This document shows, in pieces, positions 12,540 to 25,398 of a DNA stretch of 64,000 nt. The translations under genes and the position numbers were made by a program. A model generated the notes under the pieces. The model worked only from the letters and a program-made list of their open reading frames with translations, ran no database searches and was not told the origin of the DNA. Origin of the DNA: Mastigias papua (Eukaryota > Cnidaria > Scyphozoa > Rhizostomeae > Mastigiidae); contig OZ025270.1 of the NCBI GenBank assembly GCA_964019165.1, positions 11,627,150-11,691,149 on the forward strand, read 5' to 3'. Position 1 is the stretch's first letter. Every line of letters starts with the position of its first letter.

Positions 12540-14023
12540 AACTATTAGGATATTTGACAGTTGAAGTACTTTCCACTCCAACTTCTTAAACGTTTCTTAA
12601 AAGAGAAGACGTTGGTAGTGCTTTTGATTTCATTCTAAAGGTAGTTCCAAAAGATGCTGCCTCGAAAGACTATACTATCATTTCCATGCCTAAAAGTGTT
12701 AGTTTCTGGCAACAGTAACAGGTTCTTTGATCGTAAAGCATATTGATTACTTTTTCATGGAATATGCGCAATACAAACAATGGGTATTTCTTTTTTGATG
12801 CATTTATAAATCTCAACCATTAACCCTTGCAAATTTTTAGTATGAATTGCGCATTCATTTGATTTGCATAGAAGCTCTTCATGGGAAGAAGAAAGTCATT
12901 GTGTAGAATTCGAAGTACTCTCTTATGGGTGCGGTTTAGGCTTTTTTCGCCGAATTCCCACAAAACATCCATGTTATAAATGAACGGTAGAGGATAAGCG
13001 ATGTTTCTCATCAAGGTACTTTGAACCCTAGAAAAGCACTAATTGTGTGTTTTGCTTTTTGACGAATTCTGGATACATATTGGCTAAGCTTTAATTTAGA
13101 ATCAATTGGGGCATCCGTCTTCCTCCAGAACAAAGTTTTCATTAGAATTCAAACCAAATAATCTAACTTTAAATTTTGTTGCAATCACAACCATTTGGTT
13201 TGTTTTAAACCAAGACATCGGTTTAAACATATCTCCCTCAAGACTTGAAGCAACAACTTCAAAAGAATTGCCACAAGAGAAAATAGTATTGTCATTTGCA
13301 AAATTACATACCTCCGATTGCTCAATTGTAAATGAAATCACTGATGAAAATAATAAAGAATGACGGACCTAGCACAGAGCCCTGAGGCACATTGGTCTTC
13401 GTTTTCAGTCAACTACTGTATGTCGTATCTATTTTAATTCTTTATCTCCAATCGGAGAAGTAATTTGCAATTAATCTTGGGCTCTGATCGCCAAAGCCAT
13501 ATGCATTCAATTCAGTAATGAGCAGATCTTGTGGCATGCAGTTAAATGCCTTTGACAGGTCCATTGAGATCATGCCTGCAACACCTTTCGAATCTAAGGT
13601 CTTACGTATAATCTCAGTTACCCAAATAAGTGTATGCTCAGCAATATAGTTTTTTATAAGCGCACAACAGAATTGATATTTTGGTGTCGATAAAAGGTAC
13701 GCTCTATTTTCTAACAAGCGTTCGAATACTTTAGACATTACTGAGTGTACACTGATAGGCCTATAATCTATTTTGGAGATGGGATCAGAACTTCTATAGA
13801 TTGCAGATACATGTACAGCCTTAAGAAGATCAGGGAATTCACAGGACAGAAGCATCGAGTTAAAGTATTGAGATATTTGAGTATGGCAGACTACTGCAAT
13901 TTTCTTTATAAAGTCAACGGAGAGTGTACCGCTAGCTCTCTTTGAATCATCCAGTATGTTTACATCATTTTTAACAACAACATAGCTGATTGGCTGGAAC
14001 TCAAAGACTCTAAGCACTGACAC
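12540..14023 (-). pseudogene. CR1-like LINE RT, 5'-truncated and decayed
   Basis: The minus strand reads a LINE reverse transcriptase. It shows DYRPISVHSVMSKVFERLL, ISMDLSKAFNCMPQDLL (about 13560), a decayed VPQGSVLGP box (about 13385), FANDNTIF in place of the catalytic YADD (about 13300), a NRTHKRVLRILHND block (about 12930) and a C-terminal tail to about 12540. The change of the aspartate pair DD to ND and several stops show it is dead. It sits between the body (to 12420) and the zinc-finger tail (from 14030) of the plus-strand RTE-like LINE, so it inserted into that element. The 5' end is cut within the region before the RT palm. Confidence 0.8.
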
Positions 14024-14029
14024 TGACAG

Positions 14030-14240
14030 ATGGGAGAATGGTGAATCTGATCAACTGTCTGCGTCAATGCTCAAGCAGCTGGGGGAGGGGAGAGCAAACT
14101 CGATAACATGAACACTGAAACAAGAGCAGAGTGCAAAGTAATTATGAGTGACCACACTACAACTTTCCACATCTGTTCTATGTGCGGTACAGACTGCCAA
14201 TCCCATAAAGGACTTACTAGCCATAGACGACCAGTACCCA
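14030..14240 (+). pseudogene. C-terminal zinc-finger tail of the split RTE-like LINE
   Basis: The plus strand reads FHICSMCGTDCQSHKGLTSH (14165-14224), a CxxC...H C2H2/CCHH-type finger of the kind that ends RTE-type LINE proteins carrying CGRDCHSRIGLxSH. It lies just beyond the inserted minus-strand CR1-like element. Rejoining it to the RTE body at 12420 is an inference. Confidence 0.55.
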
Positions 14241-14310
14241 TGGTCGAACCGGCCTGAATGAGGCCTACCATATGGTATGTAAATCACGTTTGTAGATATA
14301 TACAAATGCA

Positions 14311-14386
14311 CCCAAATCACCTGTGAATGTTCCTGATTCAATGGCCTCCTTACGTTCAACTTCTCTGCTGACAGCATTTGCATCTT
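14311..14386 (-). other. exon-like cassette, copy 2
   Basis: Minus-strand segment bounded by CTTTTACAG upstream and G|GTGCAT downstream, giving a possible internal exon of 75 nt with symmetric phase 1-1. It encodes EDANAVSREVERKEAIES and then GTFTGDL. The frame, the acceptor and the block [12 protein letters not shown] are shared with 744-816. The protein family is not recognised. A weak resemblance to the last strands of SEA-type domains is speculation. Confidence 0.4.
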
Positions 14387-14489
14387 CTGTAAAAGTATGT
14401 GTTTGTATATGTATGTATGTATGTATATGATTATTTAGACTGGATAACACTGTACAATTTAAAATTGATATAAATAGTGGTCCAGCTTG

Positions 14490-14728
14490 TAAAATAAATA
14501 AATAAATAAATAAATATGTAGATAAATGAATATTACAAGCTATTGATAAAATACTAGATTGATAAAAAAATATGGCATGTGCTGTCCTTACTTGAGGAGA
14601 GAAAATGGGTTTTTTCTCTCCTTAGTTAAAATAGATTTTAAAGCTTCCTTGAATTGAGTCATGGTCTTTGTTTCTTTTATGCTAGCAGGCAGTATGTTCC
14701 AAGTTTTTATAGCTGATTGATACAAATA
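14490..14728 (-). pseudogene. 3' end of a LINE (RT C-terminus plus tail)
   Basis: A minus-strand frame from about 14725 to a TAA at 14588 reads AIKTWNILPASI, TMTQFKEALKS and KNPFSLLK, the usual ending of CR1/L2-like proteins (WN-LP-I ... FK--L). It is followed by a short untranslated stretch and a (TTTA)n run at 14492-14516 that would be the element's 3' simple-repeat tail. Confidence 0.6.
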
Positions 14729-14910
14729 TATGAATATATACACATATGGATATCAAAATATATGGATTCCTTCAGACATTTCTCTGAGGAGTGACATCAT
14801 GGGTTTCTGAAAATCATTCGTGTCACTATTGTTCATAGGCTAATTGGGAGGGATAAGATACGTGAGAGTTTCTAGCAGCACAAGCTAGATACTTTAAAGC
14901 TTCGGGGTTT

Positions 14911-15060
14911 TGATGTCACCATCGAGGCTTCTGATTGGTTGTTGAGAAAGCCTGTTGATTGACTAATTATAAAATTTGCCTCTGTGGTTTGATTATGAAA
15001 TATTCTTTCAAGAACTCTGGAGAACACGGAGACTACTGGAGATAAAAATATCCGTTTTTG
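14911..15060 (-). mobile_element. chimeric fragment: LINE RT piece joined to MULE-like TIR
   Basis: Read on the minus strand, a piece of LINE RT (VFSRVLERIFHNQ) passes through the decamer TAATCAAACC straight into ACAGAGGCAAATTTT and about 75 bp of the MULE-like TIR. The identical junction occurs at 16378-16389 on the plus strand. Outside this stretch (beyond 15060 and below 14911) the two loci differ, so this is a copied junction fragment. Confidence 0.5.
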
Positions 15061-15175
15061 TGGTTTCAATCCGTTCACACTGCTACGGTTTTGTGAGGTC
15101 ACATTAATAAAATTTTAGATAGATCCTCGAAGTCAACGATACCTACGAGTTTAATAATTGAAGGAAAGGGACTAA

Positions 15176-15947
15176 AGCCCTGGCAAAACGACTGGACATT
15201 TGCACTGAACATGCACTGGACAAATGTCCAGTGCAAAATGTTGCGTCGTTTTGCCACCTTGTCCAATCTTGTTCAGTCGTGTTCAGCGATGTTGAGAGTT
15301 GTTCAGTCGATTTTGAAGGCAGTCAAAAATGTTCAGTGGACAAAAATGTTCAGTGGCAATGTTCACCCATTTTGCCACACCACTGAACATTGTCCAGCTT
15401 GCGCAAGCGCATTGCAAATGCAACAGCGGTCAGCGGACCGTATTTTGGTGCCATTTCAATTCTCCTTACCTGCTCAGACCAGACCTTATAGAAGGAGAGT
15501 TTGGAAACCAGAAGAAAGAAATGGAATCAGAATTGTCCCAAAAACAGGCAAAGAAGTGGTCAAATAGTGATGTATCATTACATTGCTTTACCCATTTCCT
15601 CGTTTTTCCACGATTTTTTTTGAGTTCTTCATCGTCAACAGCCTCCATAATGCTCAAAACCAAAGCAACTTTCTCTTACGATCCATGATTGTCAATCTCA
15701 AAATTCTGGCGGCAGATTTTGTTTCCATTTTACATCCCCTTGGCGCTCTATGGTCGGTTAGCCCCAGGCTCCTAACACTAGATTCCAGATCCCAAAATCG
15801 TGCGCTTCCTATCGCAGAGAAAATGTTCACTGGACAATGTTCAGTCGTTTTGCCACCTCCAAAATTTTTCATTTGTTCACACACTGCACACTGTGAGCAA
15901 TGTCCAGTCGGTTTTCAGTGTAAATGTCCAGTCGTTTTGCCAGGCCT
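15176..15947. mobile_element. Harbinger-type non-autonomous element with octamer array
   Basis: TIRs read AGCCCTGGCAAAACGACTGG at 15176 and the complement of AGGCCTGGCAAAACGACTGG ending at 15947. They are flanked by TAA at 15173-15175 and 15948-15950, the 3-bp target of Harbinger/PIF elements. The octamer TGTYCAGT or its complement occurs more than a dozen times (for example 15191, 15204, 15215, 15225, 15270, 15300, 15330, 15347, 15382, 15829, 15838, 15901, 15925), often beside CGTTTTGCCA. On the minus strand 15466-15663 encodes KNRGKTRKWVKQ and LFDHF, resembling the N-terminus of Harbinger transposases, so this is a deletion derivative. The overlapping short frames inside are otherwise artefacts. 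Confidence 0.8.
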
Positions 15948-16387
15948 TAAGCAGGAAAAAGGATATAGTACAGGCGTTAAATCTTCATTTTGTTTCAGTG
16001 GGGGCCAAAAATATCGGATCAAATTAAGCAAAATCTTAATGATGATTCGCTTAAACATATTGTTCAGGAACAAAGTTCATTGAGCTTTAACCCTGTTGAT
16101 AGGAACTATGTTCTTAGCGCCATACAACAGCTAAAAATTGGCAAAGCACCTGGGCCTGATAAAAGTCCAATAATGTTAATAAAAGGTGCCACAGATCTTA
16201 AAAGTCAGTCATTAACTATGATTTTCAACTCTTCCTTGAGAAAGCGCGTTTTCCTTTAATCTGGAAAGTAGCGAAAGTACCCCGTATTTTCAAATCAGGA
16301 TTTAGAAGTGAGGCAAACAAATATAGGCCCATCTCAGTAGTCTTCATGTTCTCCAGAATTCTTGAAAGAATAGTTCATAATCAAACC

Positions 16388-18542
<2,155 letters not shown>

Positions 18543-19326
18543 TAATCAAACCTATGAATATTTGAGGGCAGCCAGGGCCTTAACAATGAGTCAGTCTGTC
18601 GTGAACGATCATGTGACTTTGATTGGAACACATTAATTAGTCTTTTTAAAATATACTTTTTTGGTTCGATTGAGAGACAGTTTATTTAGGTTTTGAGTTT
18701 GAGTTGTTTTGAAATAGAATGGAAGTGAGAGTTTAAGGGAAGTTGAAGTTAGGCTGTTGAGATATAGAGTTGAAGTTAGTTAAGGTTTGAGATAGACAGT
18801 TAAGGAACCAAGCTAAGTTAAGTAAAGAAGTAGAATAATCCACAAGCCATAGATAAGGATCGCCGCAACACAGTCATAGTTTGTCTCTGAATCGTACATA
18901 TAGTTACATATGCCACTTCTTCATAGATGATGCGGCTACTGATAGCTCTGCAAGCCTTTGAATTGGTCATTAAGCTAATGATATTGGGATAATCAGATCT
19001 GCCTGCGATATAGAAAGAGACTGTATTGTTATCGGTACCGTTTGATCATCAAGCACATATTGCATCAGTGTTTGAGTTCTGCAAATGAAACTCCACCTAC
19101 TACTGGAAACTCATTATTCTGTAGATTTAGAATTCTCAGAACATTAGATAGCCTTAACTAGGGGGTCTAATTTACGTACTGCAAGACCACCCAGACATTT
19201 AATGCAGAAAAGCATCAATCCGATTAATATACATGATAGTAGGTAGGCCAGTAAATCTAGATGGACTTGCAGCTTGAAATCTGGTAGCCTGAAGTTGTGA
19301 GTAAAAGGAATGCGTTTCACAATAAG

Positions 19327-19460
19327 TAAGTCAGAAATGATACGAGAAAACACGACAATTGATTTCAATTTACAAGACATGTTTCGGATTTACTCAAATC
19401 TGAAACATGTCTTATAAATTGAAATCAATTGTCGTGTTTTTTCGCATTATTTCTGACTTA
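19327..19460. repeat. long palindrome, 65-bp arms, 4-base loop
   Basis: Arms 19327-19391 and 19396-19460 pair with only five mismatches around the loop ACTC. The core GACAATTGATTTCAATTTA is fully paired. If transcribed it would form a long hairpin RNA. The 78-codon minus-strand frame overlapping the left arm (19144-19380) is hydrophobic but has no recognisable family and I do not call it a gene. The flanks 18656-19326 and 19461-20400 hold nothing else that I recognise. Confidence 0.88.
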
Positions 19461-20402
19461 AATAATATTTTCTAATTAACTTTGCAAAATACACATTTGA
19501 TTTATTGCTGTATAATATTCTGAGGTTTGCTTATGGACAATTGTGCATAGAAGACAAGCACACAGGCTGGTTTGCATTCAGTCTTATGAAGAATTATCTC
19601 TAAACTGGGTTAACTGTCTCCCTTTTGTGAGCAAGGTAGCTCTTGCTACGGATCAGGGCTTCTGTTTCCTTTTTCTGCTATAGAAGAATGCATAAGGAAT
19701 CAATTATATACATGTGAAAGCAGTATCAAAAGGCAGCCAGAGCATTTGACAAAGAGTTAATCTGCCTTCTTATTCTCTGTGAAAACACAATCACACCAAT
19801 ATCAAGCGGTATCTGTTCTTTCCCTGAAGCTTCAATATTCTCAATTATGTTCATTTGAAAGGAGCAGGCACAGACAAGGTGCACATTCTTGCATCACATA
19901 CTTCAGTCTGCATCATAACAATCTATCGCAAAAAATAGCTAATACCACCAACAGAGGATTTCCTTGCAAAGACATCTTTTTAAACAATAAAATGCAAACC
20001 CTTATCAGGAGCTCCTAAATGCGACAAATGCCTTGCGTCGTTTTGAGACGATGTATTCGCGTACGACAGTGTCACTTTTGCGTTTTCGATTATCTGTTTT
20101 CATATGTCTTTTTTATTTCGAATGATGTCTACTGATATAAACCAGTGGCAAGCAGCAATAAGTAGTTCAGGGTGTTTTTTATTAAATCAGAAAGGCTGTT
20201 TTTTCTAAACTGTGTCGTTTGTCGCAGCTTGCTCAGCAAACTGCTCTAGCATATGCCTTCATTTCATTTTCAATTCTTTGTCACCGATCTGTTTTACAAG
20301 GGGCCATGTTAAAAAAGTATACTACAATTTAAAAAATATACTAAGCTAATAATAATAAAAGGATCAACTAAAAATATCACATAAAGTAACAACCAAGCCA
20401 CT

Positions 20403-20720
20403 TCAATAGGGCTATGCAAGTATTGTCTTCAACTGATTTGTGCAAATTTTGCTTTTGATCTTGGGGGCCTTATGTTTAAATTGGACTTGTAGAGCGTTCT
20501 GTTTCTCATTACAGATATGCTATTAAATTGATCAGACAGATACAGTATTGATTGGCTATTTAGTGCTTTATAAACCATGCTTGCAGCAACTTGACTAATC
20601 ATAGCAGCAATACTAAGCAATCGTTGCTGGCTATGAAGTGGTTTGGCAGGCGCATCGTATGTACCATCAGTTGCTATTCTTATAACTCTATATTACAGCT
20701 TTCCTAGTGACTGGCTTCAA
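20403..20720 (-). pseudogene. LINE RT C-terminal fragment
   Basis: The minus strand reads MISQVAASMVYKALNSQS, LYLSDQFN and SVMRNRTLYKSNLNI, then PPRSKAKFAQ. This follows the usual C-terminal layout of CR1-like LINE proteins (a hydrophobic K-LN---P-YLS--F block followed by TR-R--L). No catalytic motif remains and the frame is broken on both sides. The assignment rests on pattern similarity only. Confidence 0.45.
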
Positions 20721-21191
20721 AAGAGTGAGGATTCTAATCTATAGGCCCCTTTCACCAAATTCAATCGTGTTTCCTCCCTTTGAGAGTCACAGTTGGGTTA
20801 GACAGGGGAATATCGTAACAACGGTGTTGCGATGGCACTTGTAAATTATGGCTCTTTATACTCTTTATATGATGCAAAGGCCATGTCTGTAAGATTTAGG
20901 AGTGGTTATTAGCCAAGCTGTCACGGTCTATTGAACAACTCTTTATCATATTTAGTTATTCCTGCCTGTTGCTTTGTTGGACTCTAATTCTCGAAGCTCG
21001 CCGGGCCATCGCCCTGTTGCCTGTTAGGCTAATCCACCCAGAATTCTATTCACCCTGCATTCTGAAAAAGGTGGTACTGCTCAAAAAGGTTACTGGCACC
21101 CATGTATGAAAGAACTTCATTGCTGATAGAGAAAATGATTGGCTAGTTGATCATCAATTGAACAATTTGTAAGTCATGATAGTATGCTCAC

Positions 21192-21290
21192 CATTATCAT
21201 TAGCTTCTGCATGAGCAATTCGATCTAGTTCATCAGAAAGGATTTCCATATCAGAGAAACCTGTATCTTTTGCAACCAGATCATCAGATT
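21192..21290 (-). other. exon-like segment, 99 nt, phase 1-1
   Basis: Minus-strand open segment with a strong acceptor (TTTCCTTGCAG ending at 21291) and a consensus donor (AATG|GTGAGC at 21191). The enclosed 99 nt encode DDLVAKDTGFSDMEILSDEL and then DRIAHAEAND, acidic and helix-prone, starting and ending in phase 1 like the cassette at 14311-14386. No family recognised. It is a candidate internal exon of a host gene on the minus strand. Confidence 0.4.
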
Positions 21291-21817
21291 CTGCAAGGAA
21301 ATATTTCAGGCCTCTGTCAATGCCGTAGATACAAGTTATAACAAAGCTAAATACTGAAAAACAACCATAAGCTTTAGTTAGTAGAACCTTTTTCTATTGC
21401 CATAAATATCGTCATCAGCTATAATTTTATTAACCGAGAAAGGCAGCACAGGCTCAACAGAGTATGGGCACAATGAGGGCTATTAGGTGCTATACGGAGC
21501 TGTCAGGAGCTATCAGGGATTATGCGGGGCAATCAGGAGCTAAGAGAGTAACGAGGTGCTGCGAAGGGCTATGCTACTTTCCTTTTTACTGAGAATTTCT
21601 AGCCAGGTCTCAGAGCGCTACCCATATCAAGATGGTGCTTCATATTTAATGCTCAAAATACCTACCCTCTCCATTATATTTTTGAAGCATTAAAGCCATA
21701 TAAATTTTATACAACATATGCAACTTATGCACCTCACTAAAGTAGGCAACGCACAACTGGCAATCAGGCTTACTACGTAAATATATATAAAAATATAAAT
21801 TCATAAAATATATTTCT

Positions 21818-21856
<39 letters not shown>

Positions 21857-22150
21857 GTGTGTGTGTGGTGTGTATGTGGTGTGTGTGTGTGTGTGTGGTG
21901 TGGTGTGTGTGTGGTGTGTATGTGGTGTGTGTGTGGTGTGTGTGTGTGTGTGTGTATATGTGAGGTGTGTGTGATGTGTGTGGTGTGTATGTGTGGTGTG
22001 GTGTGGTGTGTGTGTGTGTGTGTGGTGTGTGTGTGTGTGTGGTGTGTATGTGTGGTGTGTATGTGTGATGTGGTGTGGTGTGTGTGTGTGTGTGTGTGGT
22101 GTGTGTGTGTGGTGTGTGTGTGTATGTGTGTGCGCGCGTGTGTGTATGAA
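21818..22150. repeat. (TG)n-rich imperfect microsatellite
   Basis: GT/TG tract with frequent GTGGTGTG and TATGTG interruptions, over 330 bases. All frames through it (VCVC, THTH) are artefacts. Confidence 0.95.
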
Positions 22151-22226
22151 TGCTTGTATATATAATGCTACTGCTACGTATCAATCAACCTTCCTATTTG
22201 TACAGGTTGATTTAGCCAATACATAA

Positions 22227-25200
22227 AATTACTGTGATTAATCAGCGAGTTGTTTCATCATTCAAAGACCTGTTCACTCAGTTTATTCCTTTGAGTCCGT
22301 GATATATTGAACTAATACCCCAATGAGATCAAATGTTTAATCGATTAAAGGTTAGAACATAATTTCACTTCATACGTTTAGAAAATTGGTTTTTCTTGCA
22401 CACAATAATAATAATAATAATACAAAAGGGTGTAATCTATAGCTCTATTATTACGTTCAGTCTACCTGTATCATGTCTCCTGATATCTTTCCTTGTTTTT
22501 TCCAGCAATTGCCATTATCTGCCTACATCAATTAGTTCAAACACTTGAGTATCCCATTGCAATGATTTGTGATATAAGATCAATGGGGAACAAAGTATAT
22601 AATAGATCATCGTAATACCCTTGTTCTGTAGTGGTTACTGATGATGTTTTTCATATAAATCTAATAATTTCCTGTACAATACAATCTGCTTTTACGATGG
22701 TTGAATTAAAATGCGGTTCCCGACACCAATACATTTACGAACAGTTACTAGCTGGATACTTGATGATCTAGTTAAACTTTGTACGCTTTTCATTTGTCAT
22801 TTTGATTTTCAATATCTTAGATATAGAAGAGCGCCTATTGAAGCATCCAAGAATCCATTTAAACTTGAATTGAACTGTTCCACACAGAGGTTAGTACTTA
22901 AAGGCCATCTGCACTACATCCGATGATTCCGTACTCATTTTGACCCAATATCAAAATTCTTATGAGAATAGATATGAAGGCATTCCCATACTGATCCGAG
23001 TACGGTCAAGGTAAAGAAATCGTCCTGGAGAGAATCTATCGGGTCAAAATGTATTCATATTTTTGAGCCTATTGAAAGCTTTATCAGAGCCTATTGAAAG
23101 CCTTATCAGAGCCTATTGGAAATTGCGTCTCATATTATAAATCTATTACTCGTAGTTGTATAGGAGCCAATCTACAAAGATGCCAAAAATTTAAGGAATT
23201 TGTACTTCCAAAGATAAAATCACTAAAGAACTTTTCAATCTCAAACATTTTTATTAGTACAAGAAATCAAAAGTAAAGAAGCTGATCCCATTCACTGCAA
23301 CCAATTTCACATGAATGCTGCACAATCCATGTAGTAAATAGTTCATAAAAGGGGTCCCCATTGCTACTTTAGCATCCTGCCTTAACACTTGGCACTTACA
23401 ATGTTTTCTTGCTTTCGTATTATTTTCATGGCTCCACATGTGCAGTTAAAATTAAGGAACTAGTATGGGACTTTAAGCTCTACAATACGATCAAAAGGTA
23501 TCCAAAAATACTGAGTTTTAAGGGATGGACCTTGTGCTAGGTTCTTTGAAAAGATGTGTGTAAAGGCAACGATGCAGGGGACCTAGCAACTATCTGAACG
23601 ATTGCTCTTCTTATATGATGTAAATACAGTACATCCAGCAAGTCTCTATGCTTCTGGTGATTTTTCTAAAGGATGAATGGAGAGGTAGTCAGCCTATTGA
23701 TAACAGTTTAGTGACTCTAAGGTTTTAGTTTTGCAACAAGGAGCAAAGATTTTGTAAGGCAGACACTTCTACAACCATATCTGTTCCCTTAAATCATTAT
23801 GATTATTGCATTTTCTTCATAACGCTCAATCTCACAAGACGATCGAATTAGGCAGAATATAGCCGTGTGGAGGAGTTTGTGGGAGTGCTATTAGTGAATG
23901 AGTCAGTGTTTGTGTTTGTGCTTGTGCGTGGCCGGGAGAATGTGACTGTGTGGGTTTATGGGGAAATGGGAGTGGGAGTTTCCGCTTGTTTCTTAGTACT
24001 GTGTACTCAAAAGTTATTACCTTTCACTCTGTATTTTAAAGATCTATAATCAATAAGTGAATAAAATACGGTGTTTCTTAGGGTTTCTAGGGGCCTGATT
24101 AGTTTCCCACTTCAATAGTTTCAACTTAAAACTTTCTATGTACTGTTTCACTATGGTCACAATTCAGAGTTCACAACATATGGAAAAAACCAACTTAAAC
24201 TATAAGTTATCTTAACAAAATATGCAATTGTAATTTAAATCAAACCAAGGAGGGAAAAGAAAATGGAAAACAAGCAGATTTCCTTATGTTATTGAACCTC
24301 GAAAATCTTCAGTCCCGAATTCATGCAATGGACAAAGGATACATTCGATCCTCTTAATGAGTAAAAATTATGCCAGATTCTGGCTCTACAAAAGTGAAAG
24401 ACTTGTCAATGAGATGTTTTCATTCTGGGATACTACATACTTTTAAGTCTTGTACATATAGTACCAAATAAAAATATCATTCCTAATGTCTACAGTAAAC
24501 ATTACTTAAGACTATTACTACACGACTACAACTACAGTTCAGGAACTCAATTCAGGTGCAGAAAAGTAACACATATGAGAAATCATCTATAAGTAATGAA
24601 CAAACTTTAATTATTTAGCAATTATTGTGGAAACAATAATATGAACGTCTACTTTACTGTAGAAATTGCGTTGTAGTGTATAACTTCGTGGTGAAATTTA
24701 CAAGTAACATTGTCATTCTGATTAAGCATATTGGCTTAATGATTCCTTAATATTTTATTACTTGTGGCAAATAGTTGGTAGAAATCAGCTAATTTTGTAA
24801 CAAATATCATCAACTATGTAAAAGACGCTAACTCCACATAATTTCATATTAAAGACATTATTATCATTAGGATTTCGTATTGGATTGTAGTTAGAAAACT
24901 TTCTGCTCAGAGGGATTTTGTTAGTTACCATAGTGGTTACGCATCACTACTTAGCAAGGGTGTTTGGGTCATCTTGCTGGCTCTAAGCTCACAGATTACA
25001 TGGTGTACTTAGAAAAAAATTCCATTACTCCTTGTTCTGCCCACCATTGTTTCGCCTATGCGCAAAATATTGAGATATGCTATTGCTTATCAACCAACTC
25101 TATTAGAAGAAATAGCATAACTTCATGTCAGAAAATACGCTAAGTTAACAAAGGATTCTAGGCGAAAAACTACTGTTTGAATCAAGTCTAGGTCGATGTA

Positions 25201-25398
25201 ATCAATATCACTTTGTTACTTGGTAGCTGAAGCTCACCATCGCGAATACAGTCATCTCAAGGAAATCTAATTGCTTTTTCATTCAAATATAACATGGTCA
25301 GAATCCAGATTAGCTAACCTAGTTTCTGAAATGCGCAGTGCTGTCAGTAACAAAGTACAGGGCCATTCCCAGAAATGCCCTTTGAGGGATGTAGGATT
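22227..25398. other. 3.2 kb with no supported gene
   Basis: AT-rich sequence with only short frames. Noted details: a short (AAT)n at about 22404, a 22-bp unit GAGCCTATTGAAAGC(T/C)TTATCA repeated 2.5 times at 23065-23119, and an 11-bp inverted repeat CATTTTGACCC / GGGTCAAAATG around 22937-23051. The 60-codon frame at 23867-24049 is low-complexity Val/Gly-rich sequence. No recognisable transposon ends. Confidence 0.6.

Noticed and set aside
15211..16083. Overlapping plus-strand frames in the Harbinger-type element
   Set aside because: They are built from the repeated octamer words; different frames overlap the same bases and none matches a family.
19144..19380. 78-codon hydrophobic minus-strand frame
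   Set aside because: Starts inside the palindrome arm, no splice or family support, hydrophobicity is expected from AT-rich sequence.
23867..24049. 60-codon Val/Gly-rich frame
   Set aside because: Low-complexity GTG-rich stretch without family resemblance or splice context.
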